Positions 43,727 to 52,637 of a DNA stretch of 64,000 nt are shown here, in pieces. Every line of letters begins with the position of its first letter. Positions within the stretch are counted from its first letter, which is position 1. The stretch is from Psychroserpens algicola (lineage in GTDB: Bacteria > Bacteroidota > Bacteroidia > Flavobacteriales > Flavobacteriaceae), in assembly GCF_014526325.1 (NCBI RefSeq), contig NZ_JACNMJ010000009.1:62001-126000 (forward strand), written 5' to 3'. A program made the translations under genes and the position numbers. The notes beneath the pieces are model-generated. The model was not told where the DNA came from, made no database searches, and was given only the letters and a program-made list of their open reading frames with translations.

Positions 43727-45631
43727 ATGCCCTTACGATTATTACTGACATTAGTTTTGATGTCATTTTCTACAATTGCAATAGCTCAAGATGATGCGCT
43801 TCTCGATGCTTCAACGATACCTTTAGATTTAAAAATTAAAGCAAATGCAGTCATTCGATATGATCAGGTTACGATTGAAGTTAAGTCTTATGATAAATTC
43901 ATTTATAAACAAACACAAATAGTTACGGTTTTAAATGCTCAAGGGGATTCGAAACCTGGTACTTATGTGCATTATAATAAAAATATTGATGTCAATTCTT
44001 TAGAAGCAAGAGTGTATGATTCAAGAGGTGAAGAAATAAAGAAAATACGGAAAAATGATTTTCTAGATGTCAGTGCAGTAAGTGGTGGGACACTTTATTC
44101 AGACAGTCGTGTAAAATATTTAGATTATACACCAATTAATTATCCGTATACCATACGTTTTGAAACTGAAGTTGTGTATCATTCTACAGCATTTTTACCT
44201 AGCTGGATGCCTATCGACGGATTTTACTGTAGCACAGAGTTTTCCGAGTATAAAATCATTAATGAGTCTGATGTTGCTATTAAAGTGAAATCATCAAATG
44301 TTGATAATTTTGATATCGAACAGCATAGCGATTATCATTTTTCAGCAAAGAATTTAAAATCACTTAAGCCAGAAGCATATAGTCCGTCGTTTCAAACCTT
44401 TGCTCCCAAAGTCAAAGTTGCATTAACTAAATTTCGTATGGAAGGTGTCGATGGGGCCAACAACACATGGGAAGACTTTGGAAAATGGGTTCATGATGAA
44501 CTACTTGCCAAAACCGAAGTATTGCCAATTGAAGTGATTACTGAAGTTAAAGAACTAACTAAAGATGCTACTACTGATTATGATAAAGCAAAACTCGTTT
44601 ACGAATACATGCAAAACAAAACCCGTTATATCAGTGTTCAGGTTGGTATTGGTGGCTGGAAACCCATGTTGGCAGGAGAAGTAGACCGTTTGGGATATGC
44701 AGATTGTAAAGGCTTATCTAATTATACAAAAGCACTACTTAAAGAAATAGGTGTAGAGTCTAATTACGCTATTATTTATGGAGACAGAGGTATTAGAAAT
44801 ATCGACAAAGAGTTTTCATCGGTTGAAGGAAATCATGCTGTATTATGTATTCCTAATGATGAAAAAGATATTTGGTTAGAATGTACAAGTCAAACCAATC
44901 CCTTTGGATTTACAGCAGGATTTACAGACGACAGAGACGCCTTACTTATTACTCCAGAAGGTGGAAAGATAGTACATACAACAGTGTATCCTACAGAAAC
45001 TAATTTGCAAGACACTAAAGCGACCATTAACCTTACTAATGATGGTTCGATTTCTGCAGATGTGGTTATAAAAACCTATGGATATCAATATGCTCTTCAT
45101 GAAGGTGTTCAAAACAAGCCATTACGTGATCAAAAACTTAATTTAAAAGAATACTGGGATTATATTAATGGATTATCTGTAGATGCGATTGTCTATGATA
45201 ACGATAAAGATAATGTTGTGTTTACCGAAACAGCAAAAGTAACTTCAAGTAGTTATGCTACAAAAAGTGGGAAACGGTTTTTAGTTCAGCCCAATGCGTT
45301 TAATAGAGTTACTGGCATTCCTACACGATATAAAAATAGAACACTGGATTTTGAGATTGATCGCGGATTTACAGATACCGATGAGTTTATAATTAAAATT
45401 GATCCTACGCTTAAAATTGAAGCGATGCCAGATGATGTATCCATATCTAATGCTTATGGAAGCTATCAGTTTTCTCTTGAAAAAATTTCTGAAAACGAAT
45501 TACTTTACAAACGAAAATATGTTCTTAATAAAGGCTATTACCCTAAAGAAGACTATAAAGCCTTTAGAGCGTTTATATCTCAAATAGTCAAACACGACAA
45601 AACTAAAATAGTACTGATTTCTAAAACCTAA
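43727..45631 (+). CDS. DUF3857 transglutaminase-like protein, catalytic Cys present
   Basis: ATG 43727 gives 634 residues with a signal peptide (MPLRLLLTLVLMSFSTIAIAQ). An N-terminal DUF3857 beta domain is followed by a transglutaminase-like domain ('YEYMQNKTRYISVQVGIGGWKP') with Cys327 in 'GYADCKGLSNYTKALLKEIG' and a following His in 'EGNHAVLCIP', as in active papain-like transglutaminases. A C-terminal beta domain (about 470-634) completes the family layout. The function of these periplasmic proteins is not known. It is the first of three consecutive DUF3857 genes, the next starting 2 bp after its stop. Confidence 0.88.
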   Translation: MPLRLLLTLVLMSFSTIAIAQDDALLDASTIPLDLKIKANAVIRYDQVTIEVKSYDKFIYKQTQIVTVLNAQGDSKPGTYVHYNKNIDVNSLEARVYDSRGEEIKKIRKNDFLDVSAVSGGTLYSDSRVKYLDYTPINYPYTIRFETEVVYHSTAFLPSWMPIDGFYCSTEFSEYKIINESDVAIKVKSSNVDNFDIEQHSDYHFSAKNLKSLKPEAYSPSFQTFAPKVKVALTKFRMEGVDGANNTWEDFGKWVHDELLAKTEVLPIEVITEVKELTKDATTDYDKAKLVYEYMQNKTRYISVQVGIGGWKPMLAGEVDRLGYADCKGLSNYTKALLKEIGVESNYAIIYGDRGIRNIDKEFSSVEGNHAVLCIPNDEKDIWLECTSQTNPFGFTAGFTDDRDALLITPEGGKIVHTTVYPTETNLQDTKATINLTNDGSISADVVIKTYGYQYALHEGVQNKPLRDQKLNLKEYWDYINGLSVDAIVYDNDKDNVVFTETAKVTSSSYATKSGKRFLVQPNAFNRVTGIPTRYKNRTLDFEIDRGFTDTDEFIIKIDPTLKIEAMPDDVSISNAYGSYQFSLEKISENELLYKRKYVLNKGYYPKEDYKAFRAFISQIVKHDKTKIVLISKT

Positions 45632-45633
45632 CC

Positions 45634-47583
45634 ATGAAAACACAATTTACCGTATTACTGCTTTTAATTTCATTTTCCATACAAAGCCAGAATTATAAAT
45701 TTGGAAAAGTATCCGAAGAGGAATTAGCTCAAACATTTGATTCTAATGACTCTACAATTGGAGCCATAATGTTGTATAGAAAACACCGTGTAGATTTTGA
45801 ATATCGTGAAAACAATGGTGGTTTTATGCAAAAAGTAGAAGTGCATCAGCGTATTAAAATTTTAAATAAAGAGGGATTAAAATGGGCTACAAATAAGGTA
45901 AGACTCTATAATAGATCTAATGCCAGTAGTGAGCGATTTCAGAGTTTAAAAGGATACACGTTTAACTTGGTAGATGGTGATGTTACAAAAGATAAACTTA
46001 AAAATGATGGTGTTTTTGATGAAGAAGCTAATAAATACTGGAGGTATAAATCCTTCACAATGCCAAATGTAAAAGTGGGAAGCATTGTCGAATTTACCTA
46101 TGAAATTTTATCACCATTTATACAAATTGATGAGATAGATATACAAACCTCAATTCCTACTAAAGTATTTGAACTAAAAGTGAGCACACCAGAATATTTT
46201 GTATATAATAAACTGCTTAACCCTAGAGCATCCTATATTCCAAAGCTAGATGTATCGTCGTCTAATGTGACCATACCATTTTCGTATTCTTTAGATGTAA
46301 TATCAGCCGATCTTAAAGATGTTCCAGCACTTAAAGATGAACCTTTTGTAAATAATATTGATAATTATAAGTCCAAGCTTATAATGGAATTGAGTATGAC
46401 TAGAATGCCAAGGTCTAATCTGGAATACTATTCGACGTCTTGGGATAAAGTAACAGAACGTATTTACCAAAATCCAGACTTCGGAGATCAATTAGATAAA
46501 TCATCCTATTATAAAGATGATGTAGATGCTATTTTGGCTGGAGTAACTGACCCTATCGAGAAATCATTTTTGATATTTAATTATGTGAAATCGAAAATTA
46601 ACTGGAATGATTTTTACGGCTATACCAGCGAAAATGGAGCACGTAAAGCTTATAAGGATGGCGTAGGAAATGTAGCAGATATCAACTTGATGCTCATTTC
46701 AATGTTACGTTATGCTGGCTTAAGAGCAAACCCTGTATTGGTTAGTACTAAAAATAATGGGATTCCACTATTTCCAACACGACAAGGATTTGATTATGTG
46801 ATTTGTATGATTGAAAACGAAGGGTTTAATGTCCTTTTAGATGCTACCGAAGATTATAGTACATACAACGTGTTGCCAACTCGTGTGCTAAATTGGCAAG
46901 GGCGAGTGATTCGTGAAAATGGAAGTTCGGCATGGATCAATCTATCGCCTTCATCGTTATCTACAGATGTAACATCGCTAAACGTAAAAATTAATCCAGA
47001 CTTAACTATCGAAGGTAAAGTGCGTCAGCAAAAAACAGATTATGTAGCGATGAACTACAGAAACAGATATGCCAATTTGAGTACCGATGAGCATATCAAA
47101 AGTATAGAGCGTAACAATGGTGAGCTTGAAATAATGGATATTGAAATTGAAAACAATAAAGATTATACAAAACCTTTAAAATTGACCTATGACTATAATT
47201 TAGCTGATGGTATTGAGGAAATAGGAGAGAATTTATACTTCTCACCAATGTTGTTTTTTGCTTCTGAAGAAAATCCGTTTAAACAGGAAACAAGAAACTT
47301 CCCTATAGATTTAACCTATCCGTTTTCAGATAAATACATGATAAATATTATGATTCCAGAAGGATATGCTATAGAATCATTACCGCAAAGTGAAAAGATT
47401 CAATTTAATGATGCTGGTGATTTTACCTATTTGGCAAAACAAAATGGAAGCTTTTTACAGTTAACCGTATCGCTCAATATGAAAACATCAATTATCCTAG
47501 CGCAAGACTACGAAACATTTAAAGGGTTTTATTCCAAAGTGATTGAAAAGCAATCTGAAAAAATAGTCTTAAAAAAGATATGA
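45634..47583 (+). CDS. DUF3857 protein, catalytic residues lost (first paralogue)
   Basis: A 649-residue exported protein (signal peptide about 1-19). It has the same layout as the gene upstream but belongs to another subgroup: the transglutaminase core reads 'GVGNVADINLMLISMLRYAG' where the active form has the catalytic Cys, and 'GFDYVICMIE' where it has His. Neither residue is present, so it is probably not an enzyme; the Asp of 'VLLDATEDYS' remains. It shares most of its length with the gene at 47698-49623, including a nearly identical last 120 bp. Confidence 0.88.
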   Translation: MKTQFTVLLLLISFSIQSQNYKFGKVSEEELAQTFDSNDSTIGAIMLYRKHRVDFEYRENNGGFMQKVEVHQRIKILNKEGLKWATNKVRLYNRSNASSERFQSLKGYTFNLVDGDVTKDKLKNDGVFDEEANKYWRYKSFTMPNVKVGSIVEFTYEILSPFIQIDEIDIQTSIPTKVFELKVSTPEYFVYNKLLNPRASYIPKLDVSSSNVTIPFSYSLDVISADLKDVPALKDEPFVNNIDNYKSKLIMELSMTRMPRSNLEYYSTSWDKVTERIYQNPDFGDQLDKSSYYKDDVDAILAGVTDPIEKSFLIFNYVKSKINWNDFYGYTSENGARKAYKDGVGNVADINLMLISMLRYAGLRANPVLVSTKNNGIPLFPTRQGFDYVICMIENEGFNVLLDATEDYSTYNVLPTRVLNWQGRVIRENGSSAWINLSPSSLSTDVTSLNVKINPDLTIEGKVRQQKTDYVAMNYRNRYANLSTDEHIKSIERNNGELEIMDIEIENNKDYTKPLKLTYDYNLADGIEEIGENLYFSPMLFFASEENPFKQETRNFPIDLTYPFSDKYMINIMIPEGYAIESLPQSEKIQFNDAGDFTYLAKQNGSFLQLTVSLNMKTSIILAQDYETFKGFYSKVIEKQSEKIVLKKI

Positions 47584-47697
47584 TAATAACTAAATTAGGT
47601 GTAAAATTTAACAGTAAAAGGTTGTATACTTATTTTGGTTTAAGAACTTTAAAAAGGCTACAGTCCTTAATGCTATTTCTATTTTAAAATTCAAGAA

Positions 47698-49623
47698 GTG
47701 AAAACCTGCCTTACATTATTGTTGATCTTTTTGTCATGCTCTATTTATAGTCAAGACTATAAATTTGGAAAAGTATCGAAAGAAGAGTTACTGCAATCAG
47801 CAGATTCTAATGACTCTGCTTTAGGTGCTGTTATGTTGTACAGAAAACATCATATTTCTAGTGAGATACGATCAGGTAAAGGTCGTTGTTTGATTATCGA
47901 AGTACAGCAACGTATTAAAATTCTTAGCAAAGATGGTTTAGATTGGGCCACACAACAAATTAGATTATATAAAAGATTTTCAGGGAGTAAAGAGAAGGTT
48001 CAATTTTTAAAGGGCTATACCTATAATATTGAAAACAATGAGTTGGTCAAAGACAAGCTTAAAAGTGATGGTGTTTTTGATGAAGTCGCTAATGAATACT
48101 GGAGGCTTAAATCCTTTACCATGCCTAATGTAAAAGTAGGTAGTATCATAGAATTTAATTATGAAATTATTTCGCCTTATATGCAAATTGATGATATTTA
48201 TTTGCAATACCCAATTCCGATTAAAGTATTCGAATTAAAAATTATCACACCAGCATATTATCTTTACAATAAACTGCTGAATCCTAGAGCAGTTTATCAG
48301 CCTCAAATTGAATTTTCGGGGGCAAATGGTATTGACATAGTTTCGGCAAACCTAAAAGATGTACCAGCGCTTATAGATGAGCCTTTTGTATCTAATCTCA
48401 ATAATTTTGCAGCTAAATTAATTATGGAATTAAGCATGACTAAGTTCCCTAATAGTAAACTGCAATACTTTTCTACTGGCTGGGATAAAGTTACACAAGG
48501 TATATATAAACACCCATATTTTGGAGAGCAGCTTAATAAATCTTCATATTTTAAAGAAGATGTTGATGCTATAATTTCAGGTGTAACAGATCCGAAACAA
48601 AAAGCTTCTTTGATTTTTGACTACGTTAAATCTAAAATAAAGTGGAATGATTATTATGGATATACCAGTGGGACTGGAGTTCGTAAGGCTTATAAGGATG
48701 GCGTAGGAAATGTTGGAGATATAAATCTGATGCTTGTTTCCATGCTTCGTTATGCTGGTTTAAGAGCGAATCCTGTTTTGGTAAGTACTAAAAATAATGG
48801 GATACCACTATTTCCGACACGACAAGGTTTTAATTATGTGATTTGTATGATTGAAAGTGAGGATTTTAATGTCCTTTTAGATGCTACTGAAGATTATAGT
48901 ACATTCAACGTATTGCCAACGCGTGTGCTAAATTGGCAAGGGCGAGTGGTACGCGATAACGGAAGCTCCGCTTGGATTGATTTAACACCAAAAATGCAGT
49001 CAAAAGATATTACATCCTTGAATGTAAAAATTAATTCAGATCTCACCTTAGAAGGTAAAGTGCGTCAACAAAAAACAGATTATGTCGCAATGAGTTATAG
49101 AAATAGATATGCAAACCTAAACCGAGATGAATTAATCAAAAGTATAGAAAGTGACCATGGAGAATTAGAAGTTATTGGTGTTGAAATCGAAAACAATAAA
49201 GATTGTACAAAGCCATTCAAGTTAACTTATGATTATACATTAGAGGATGGTATTGAAGAAATTGGTGATTATTTATATTTTTCACCATTACTGTTCTTTG
49301 CTTCCGAAGATAATCCGTTTAAATTGGAAAAAAGAAAATTCCCTATAGATTTAACGTATCCATTTTTAGATAAGTATATGATTAATGTTAAGTTACCCGA
49401 AGGTTATAGTATTGAGACAATACCAGAAAATAAAATGATACAATTCAATGATGCTGGTGACTTTACGTATTTGATACAACAAAACGGGAGCTTTTTACAG
49501 TTAACGGTATCGCTTAATATGAAAACATCAATTATCTTAGCGCAAGACTATGAAACATTTAAAGAGTTTTATTCCAAAGTGATTGAAAAGCAATCTGAAA
49601 AAATAGTCTTAAAAAAGATATGA
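47698..49623 (+). CDS. DUF3857 protein, catalytic residues lost (second paralogue)
   Basis: A 641-residue tandem paralogue of the gene just upstream, starting with GTG ('MKTCLTLLLIFLSCSIYSQ', a signal peptide). Corresponding stretches such as 'DYKFGKVSKEELLQSADSNDS', 'ANPVLVSTKNNGIPLFPTRQGF' and the C-terminus match residue for residue or nearly so. The transglutaminase core 'GNVGDINLMLVSMLR' and 'GFNYVICMIE' again lack Cys and His. It lacks about 9 residues ('SNVTIPFSY' region) found in the other copy. The 114 bp gap before it has no perfect -7 box. A MazG-like gene follows 1 bp after the stop. Confidence 0.88.
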   Translation: MKTCLTLLLIFLSCSIYSQDYKFGKVSKEELLQSADSNDSALGAVMLYRKHHISSEIRSGKGRCLIIEVQQRIKILSKDGLDWATQQIRLYKRFSGSKEKVQFLKGYTYNIENNELVKDKLKSDGVFDEVANEYWRLKSFTMPNVKVGSIIEFNYEIISPYMQIDDIYLQYPIPIKVFELKIITPAYYLYNKLLNPRAVYQPQIEFSGANGIDIVSANLKDVPALIDEPFVSNLNNFAAKLIMELSMTKFPNSKLQYFSTGWDKVTQGIYKHPYFGEQLNKSSYFKEDVDAIISGVTDPKQKASLIFDYVKSKIKWNDYYGYTSGTGVRKAYKDGVGNVGDINLMLVSMLRYAGLRANPVLVSTKNNGIPLFPTRQGFNYVICMIESEDFNVLLDATEDYSTFNVLPTRVLNWQGRVVRDNGSSAWIDLTPKMQSKDITSLNVKINSDLTLEGKVRQQKTDYVAMSYRNRYANLNRDELIKSIESDHGELEVIGVEIENNKDCTKPFKLTYDYTLEDGIEEIGDYLYFSPLLFFASEDNPFKLEKRKFPIDLTYPFLDKYMINVKLPEGYSIETIPENKMIQFNDAGDFTYLIQQNGSFLQLTVSLNMKTSIILAQDYETFKEFYSKVIEKQSEKIVLKKI

Positions 49624-49624
49624 T

Positions 49625-49951
49625 ATGGATATTAAAAATGCACAACTAGAGGTCGATTCATGGATTAAAACTCATGGAGTGAGATATTTTAATGAGCTTA
49701 CCAATATGGCCCAACTTACAGAAGAGGTAGGTGAAGTCGCTCGTATAATTGCAAGGCGCTATGGCGAACAAAGCGAAAAAGAAAGCGATAAAAATAAAGA
49801 CCTGGGAGAAGAACTGGCTGATGTCGTTTTTGTAGTTTTGTGTTTGGCAAATCAAACAGGTATAGATTTACAAAGTGCTTTCGATAAAAAACTGGATAAA
49901 AAAACTAAACGGGACCACGATAGGCATCATAATAATGATAAATTAAAATAA
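49625..49951 (+). CDS. MazG-like nucleotide pyrophosphohydrolase
   Basis: A 108-residue all-alpha NTP pyrophosphatase of the MazG/dUTPase-like superfamily. The metal-binding motif EExxE...ExxD is seen as 'QLTEEVGEVARIIAR' and 'LGEELADVVFVVLCLAN', and the basic C-terminus 'KLDKKTKRDHDRHHNN' is typical of short forms. It hydrolyses nucleotide triphosphates, perhaps non-canonical ones; the exact substrate is unknown. It starts 1 bp after the DUF3857 gene and precedes aroA by 27 bp, so it is transcribed in a mixed operon. Confidence 0.9.
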   Translation: MDIKNAQLEVDSWIKTHGVRYFNELTNMAQLTEEVGEVARIIARRYGEQSEKESDKNKDLGEELADVVFVVLCLANQTGIDLQSAFDKKLDKKTKRDHDRHHNNDKLK

Positions 49952-49978
49952 TCTAATCCCGCTTTATCAGGAATTTTT

Positions 49979-51205
49979 ATGACATTACAACTTCACAAAT
50001 CCTCAATACAAAAGCACTCAAAAATTACGATTACTGGTTCTAAGAGTGAATCAAATCGATTACTACTCTTGCAGGCCTTGTATCCCGAATTAGCGATTGA
50101 TAATGTATCTAACTCAGATGATAGTATGGTCATGTCTAAGGCATTATCTTCGTCGTCAGTTGAAATCGATATTCATCACGCCGGAACTGCCATGCGATTT
50201 CTTACGGCCTATTTTGCCAGTCGAGATGGTCGCGATGTGTTACTTACAGGTTCAGACCGAATGAAAGAACGCCCTATTGAGATTTTAGTTGATGCTTTAA
50301 ATCAATTAGGAGCACACATTACTTACGAGGAAACCCATGGTTGTCCACCTTTACGAATTAAAGGAAAAACACTGTCAAAGCATAAAGTGACCTTAAAAGC
50401 CAATGTAAGTAGTCAGTATATTTCAGCATTACTTCTTATCGCACCACGTTTAGAAAATGGTCTAGAATTAACCTTAGATGGAAAAATAACTTCCATTCCT
50501 TACATTAATATGACCCTCGATTTGTTAAATCAAATTGGTGTTGAAACGTCATTTAAAAATCAGGTCATTAGAGTCAATCCTAAAATAAACGGACTTAAAA
50601 CTAAGCATTTAACGGTAGAATCCGATTGGTCTTCTGCATCTTACTTTTTTAGTATCGTAGCCTTAAGTCCGATTGGTACACAAATAGAACTATCGTCTTA
50701 TAAACAAAATTCGTTGCAAGGCGATTCGGTATTGGTCGAAATATATAAAGCCTTTGGTGTGCAAACTAAGTTTGATACAAACTCTATTGTTCTCAAAAAA
50801 ATAGAAGATGTTACCAGCGAGTCACTTGAATTTCAGCTTAATAATTCGCCAGATATTGCTCAAACTATTGCAGTTACTTGTTTGGGATTAGGTGTTAAGT
50901 GTCATCTAACAGGATTACATACCCTGAAAATAAAAGAAACCGATCGCCTGGTAGCTCTCCAAAACGAACTTCAAAAACTGGGAGCTAAAGTTGATATAAC
51001 AAATGATACGTTAACATTATATGCAACATCTATCATAAACGATGATATTTCTATTTGCACATATAATGATCATAGAATGGCAATGGCCTTTGCGCCAATC
51101 GCTTTAAGAACGAGTCTAAATATTGAAGATCACATGGTGGTTTCTAAATCGTATCCTACCTTTTGGGATGATTTAAAAGCACTTGGTTTTAAATTTTCTA
51201 AATAA
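49979..51205 (+). CDS. aroA: 3-phosphoshikimate 1-carboxyvinyltransferase (EPSP synthase)
   Basis: This 408-residue enzyme joins phosphoenolpyruvate to shikimate 3-phosphate. Family motifs are 'GSKSESNRLLLLQAL' (phosphate-binding Lys and Ser), 'AGTAMRFLTAYFA' (in place of the common NAGTAxR, here 'HHAGTAMRF'), 'SDRMKERPI', 'SSQYISALLL', 'DWSSASYFF', 'IKETDRL' and 'TYNDHRMAMAFAP'. It is slightly shorter than the 427-residue E. coli form, as usual in Bacteroidota. It lies apart from the aromatic operon at 34-38 kb, so the shikimate steps are not under that attenuator. Confidence 0.95.
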   Translation: MTLQLHKSSIQKHSKITITGSKSESNRLLLLQALYPELAIDNVSNSDDSMVMSKALSSSSVEIDIHHAGTAMRFLTAYFASRDGRDVLLTGSDRMKERPIEILVDALNQLGAHITYEETHGCPPLRIKGKTLSKHKVTLKANVSSQYISALLLIAPRLENGLELTLDGKITSIPYINMTLDLLNQIGVETSFKNQVIRVNPKINGLKTKHLTVESDWSSASYFFSIVALSPIGTQIELSSYKQNSLQGDSVLVEIYKAFGVQTKFDTNSIVLKKIEDVTSESLEFQLNNSPDIAQTIAVTCLGLGVKCHLTGLHTLKIKETDRLVALQNELQKLGAKVDITNDTLTLYATSIINDDISICTYNDHRMAMAFAPIALRTSLNIEDHMVVSKSYPTFWDDLKALGFKFSK

Positions 51206-51219
51206 ATACTGCGTTTTAC

Positions 51220-51251
51220 TTGACAACGCCTATCTTGAGATTGTATATTTG
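51220..51251 (+). promoter_or_regulatory. queA promoter TTG-N21-TATATTTG
   Basis: TTG (51220-51222) and a perfect TATATTTG (51244-51251), giving a leader of about 105 nt before the queA ATG. Confidence 0.6.
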
Positions 51252-51285
51252 CCACTTCAAAACTCATACAAGAAAATGAGCGATA

Positions 51286-51332
51286 GCAATTTGTAGGTAT
51301 TAACCCAATTGCTTAAGCGGCAAATGTTGCCA
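51286..51332 (+). promoter_or_regulatory. Two hairpins in the queA leader
   Basis: AGCAATT and AATTGCT form a perfect 7 bp stem around a 14-base loop (TGTAGGTATTAACCC region), followed directly by GGCAA/TTGCC with a 3-base loop. The first ATG-proximal 30 nt are unstructured A/T. The conserved preQ1 aptamer sequence was not recognised, so the role is unknown. Confidence 0.4.
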
Positions 51333-51360
51333 CATAAATTAAAATTCAAAAAAATAACAA

Positions 51361-52410
51361 ATGAAATTATCACACTTCAATTTTGACCTTCCAGAAGAAT
51401 TATTAGCCGAACATCCAGCAGACATCAGAGATGAATCAAGACTAATGGTTTTGGATAGAGCAAATCAAACTATCGAACACAAATTATTTAAAGACGTTAT
51501 CGATTATTTTGAAGAAGATGATGTAATGATTTTAAATAATACCAAAGTATTTCCAGCACGTCTTTACGGAAATAAAGAAAAAACAGGTGCTAGAATAGAA
51601 GTGTTTTTATTAAGAGAACTTAATGAAGAACAACGCCTTTGGGATGTATTAGTTGATCCTGCTCGTAAAATTAGAATTGGAAACAAACTTTACTTTGGAG
51701 ACGATGAAACCTTAGTGGCTGAAGTAATTGACAATACAACATCAAGAGGACGAACATTACGTTTCTTATACGATGGTTCTTATGGAGAGTTCCGTAGAAA
51801 ATTAACCGAACTCGGTGAAACGCCACTTCCTAAATACATCAAAAGAGATGTAGAGCCTGAAGATGAAGAGCGTTACCAGACAATTTTTGCAAAAAATGAA
51901 GGTGCTGTAGCAGCGCCAACAGCAGGTTTACACTTTTCAAGACACTTACTTAAGCGTTTAGAAATTAAAGGAGTTCAATTGCCAGAAGTGACCTTACATG
52001 TTGGCTTAGGAACTTTCAACCCTGTCGAAGTTGAAGATTTATCAAAGCATAAAATGGATAGCGAAGAAATCTTTATTAATGAGCCTGCCGTGAATATTAT
52101 CAATAAAGGTATCGCTAATAAAAAACGTGTGTGCGCAGTTGGTACAACTGCTATGCGTGCTATCGAAAGTTCGGTGTCCTCAAGTGGTACATTAAACGAA
52201 TTTTCGGGATGGACTAATAAATTTATTTTTCCACCTTACGAGTTCAGTATTGCTAATAGTATGATCACAAATTTCCATACGCCAAAATCAACATTGTTGA
52301 TGATGGTCTCTGCTTTTGCTGGTCACGATTTCATGAAAAAAGCTTACGAAGAAGCCGTTAAAGAAAAATACCGCTTCTACACGTATGGTGATGCGATGTT
52401 AATTATCTAA
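51361..52410 (+). CDS. queA: S-adenosylmethionine:tRNA ribosyltransferase-isomerase
   Basis: A 349-residue enzyme of queuosine biosynthesis that adds the ribosyl part of SAM to preQ1 in tRNA. The start '[20 protein letters not shown]' and the motifs '[13 protein letters not shown]', 'EVFLLREL', '[11 protein letters not shown]', '[13 protein letters not shown]', '[11 protein letters not shown]'-type ('[15 protein letters not shown]') and '[19 protein letters not shown]' are all diagnostic. Length is normal. It is a single gene with its own promoter, a structured leader and a terminator. It is another SAM consumer in the window but lies outside the methionine region. Confidence 0.97.
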   Translation: MKLSHFNFDLPEELLAEHPADIRDESRLMVLDRANQTIEHKLFKDVIDYFEEDDVMILNNTKVFPARLYGNKEKTGARIEVFLLRELNEEQRLWDVLVDPARKIRIGNKLYFGDDETLVAEVIDNTTSRGRTLRFLYDGSYGEFRRKLTELGETPLPKYIKRDVEPEDEERYQTIFAKNEGAVAAPTAGLHFSRHLLKRLEIKGVQLPEVTLHVGLGTFNPVEVEDLSKHKMDSEEIFINEPAVNIINKGIANKKRVCAVGTTAMRAIESSVSSSGTLNEFSGWTNKFIFPPYEFSIANSMITNFHTPKSTLLMMVSAFAGHDFMKKAYEEAVKEKYRFYTYGDAMLII

Positions 52411-52430
52411 TGCGATACAAGAAAAATACG

Positions 52431-52463
52431 AAAGCCTTATTGTTTAAATAGGGCTTTTTTTAT
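52431..52463 (+). terminator. queA terminator
   Basis: Stem AAAGCCTTATT/AATAGGGCTTT with one U-G pair and a 5-base loop, followed by a T run. Confidence 0.85.
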
Positions 52464-52466
52464 TTT

Positions 52467-52554
52467 GGGCATTACCCTAAAGGGTCGTGCTTTCCACTAT
52501 ATCTTTTGCACATTAAAAATGCACAAAAGGATGCCGTTGCAATCACTAATGCAA
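52467..52554 (+). repeat. Structured dispersed repeat, copy 3 (subtype B)
   Basis: From GGGCATTACCC to AATCACTAATGCAA. Hairpin 1 is ACCC/GGGT with loop TAAA (52474-52485). Then comes GTGCTTTCC, and hairpin 2 is CTTTTG...CAAAAG enclosing a 2x2 internal loop and CATT/AATG, then GGATGCCG. The ends GCATT and AATGC pair, whereas copies 1 and 2 have GCGTT and AACGC: a compensatory change. It lies between the queA terminator and the rlmN promoter. Confidence 0.7.
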
Positions 52555-52608
52555 CAAGGTCTGTTGTAAAATAATATAGCGAATATGATATTTCGCTAAT
52601 CCTTTCAT

Positions 52609-52616
52609 TACTTTTG
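52609..52616 (+). promoter_or_regulatory. rlmN promoter -7 box TACTTTTG
   Basis: Perfect TAnnTTTG, 21 bp before ATG 52638; an in-frame TTG at 52614 falls inside the box and is not the start. No clear -33 TTTG. Confidence 0.6.
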
Positions 52617-52637
52617 CAAAAGGAATGTAATACACCA

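Noticed and set aside
51211-51229. GCGTT...AACGC inverted repeat before queA as another copy of the dispersed repeat
   Set aside because: Only the 5 bp ends match and they are 9 bases apart; none of the internal boxes is present.
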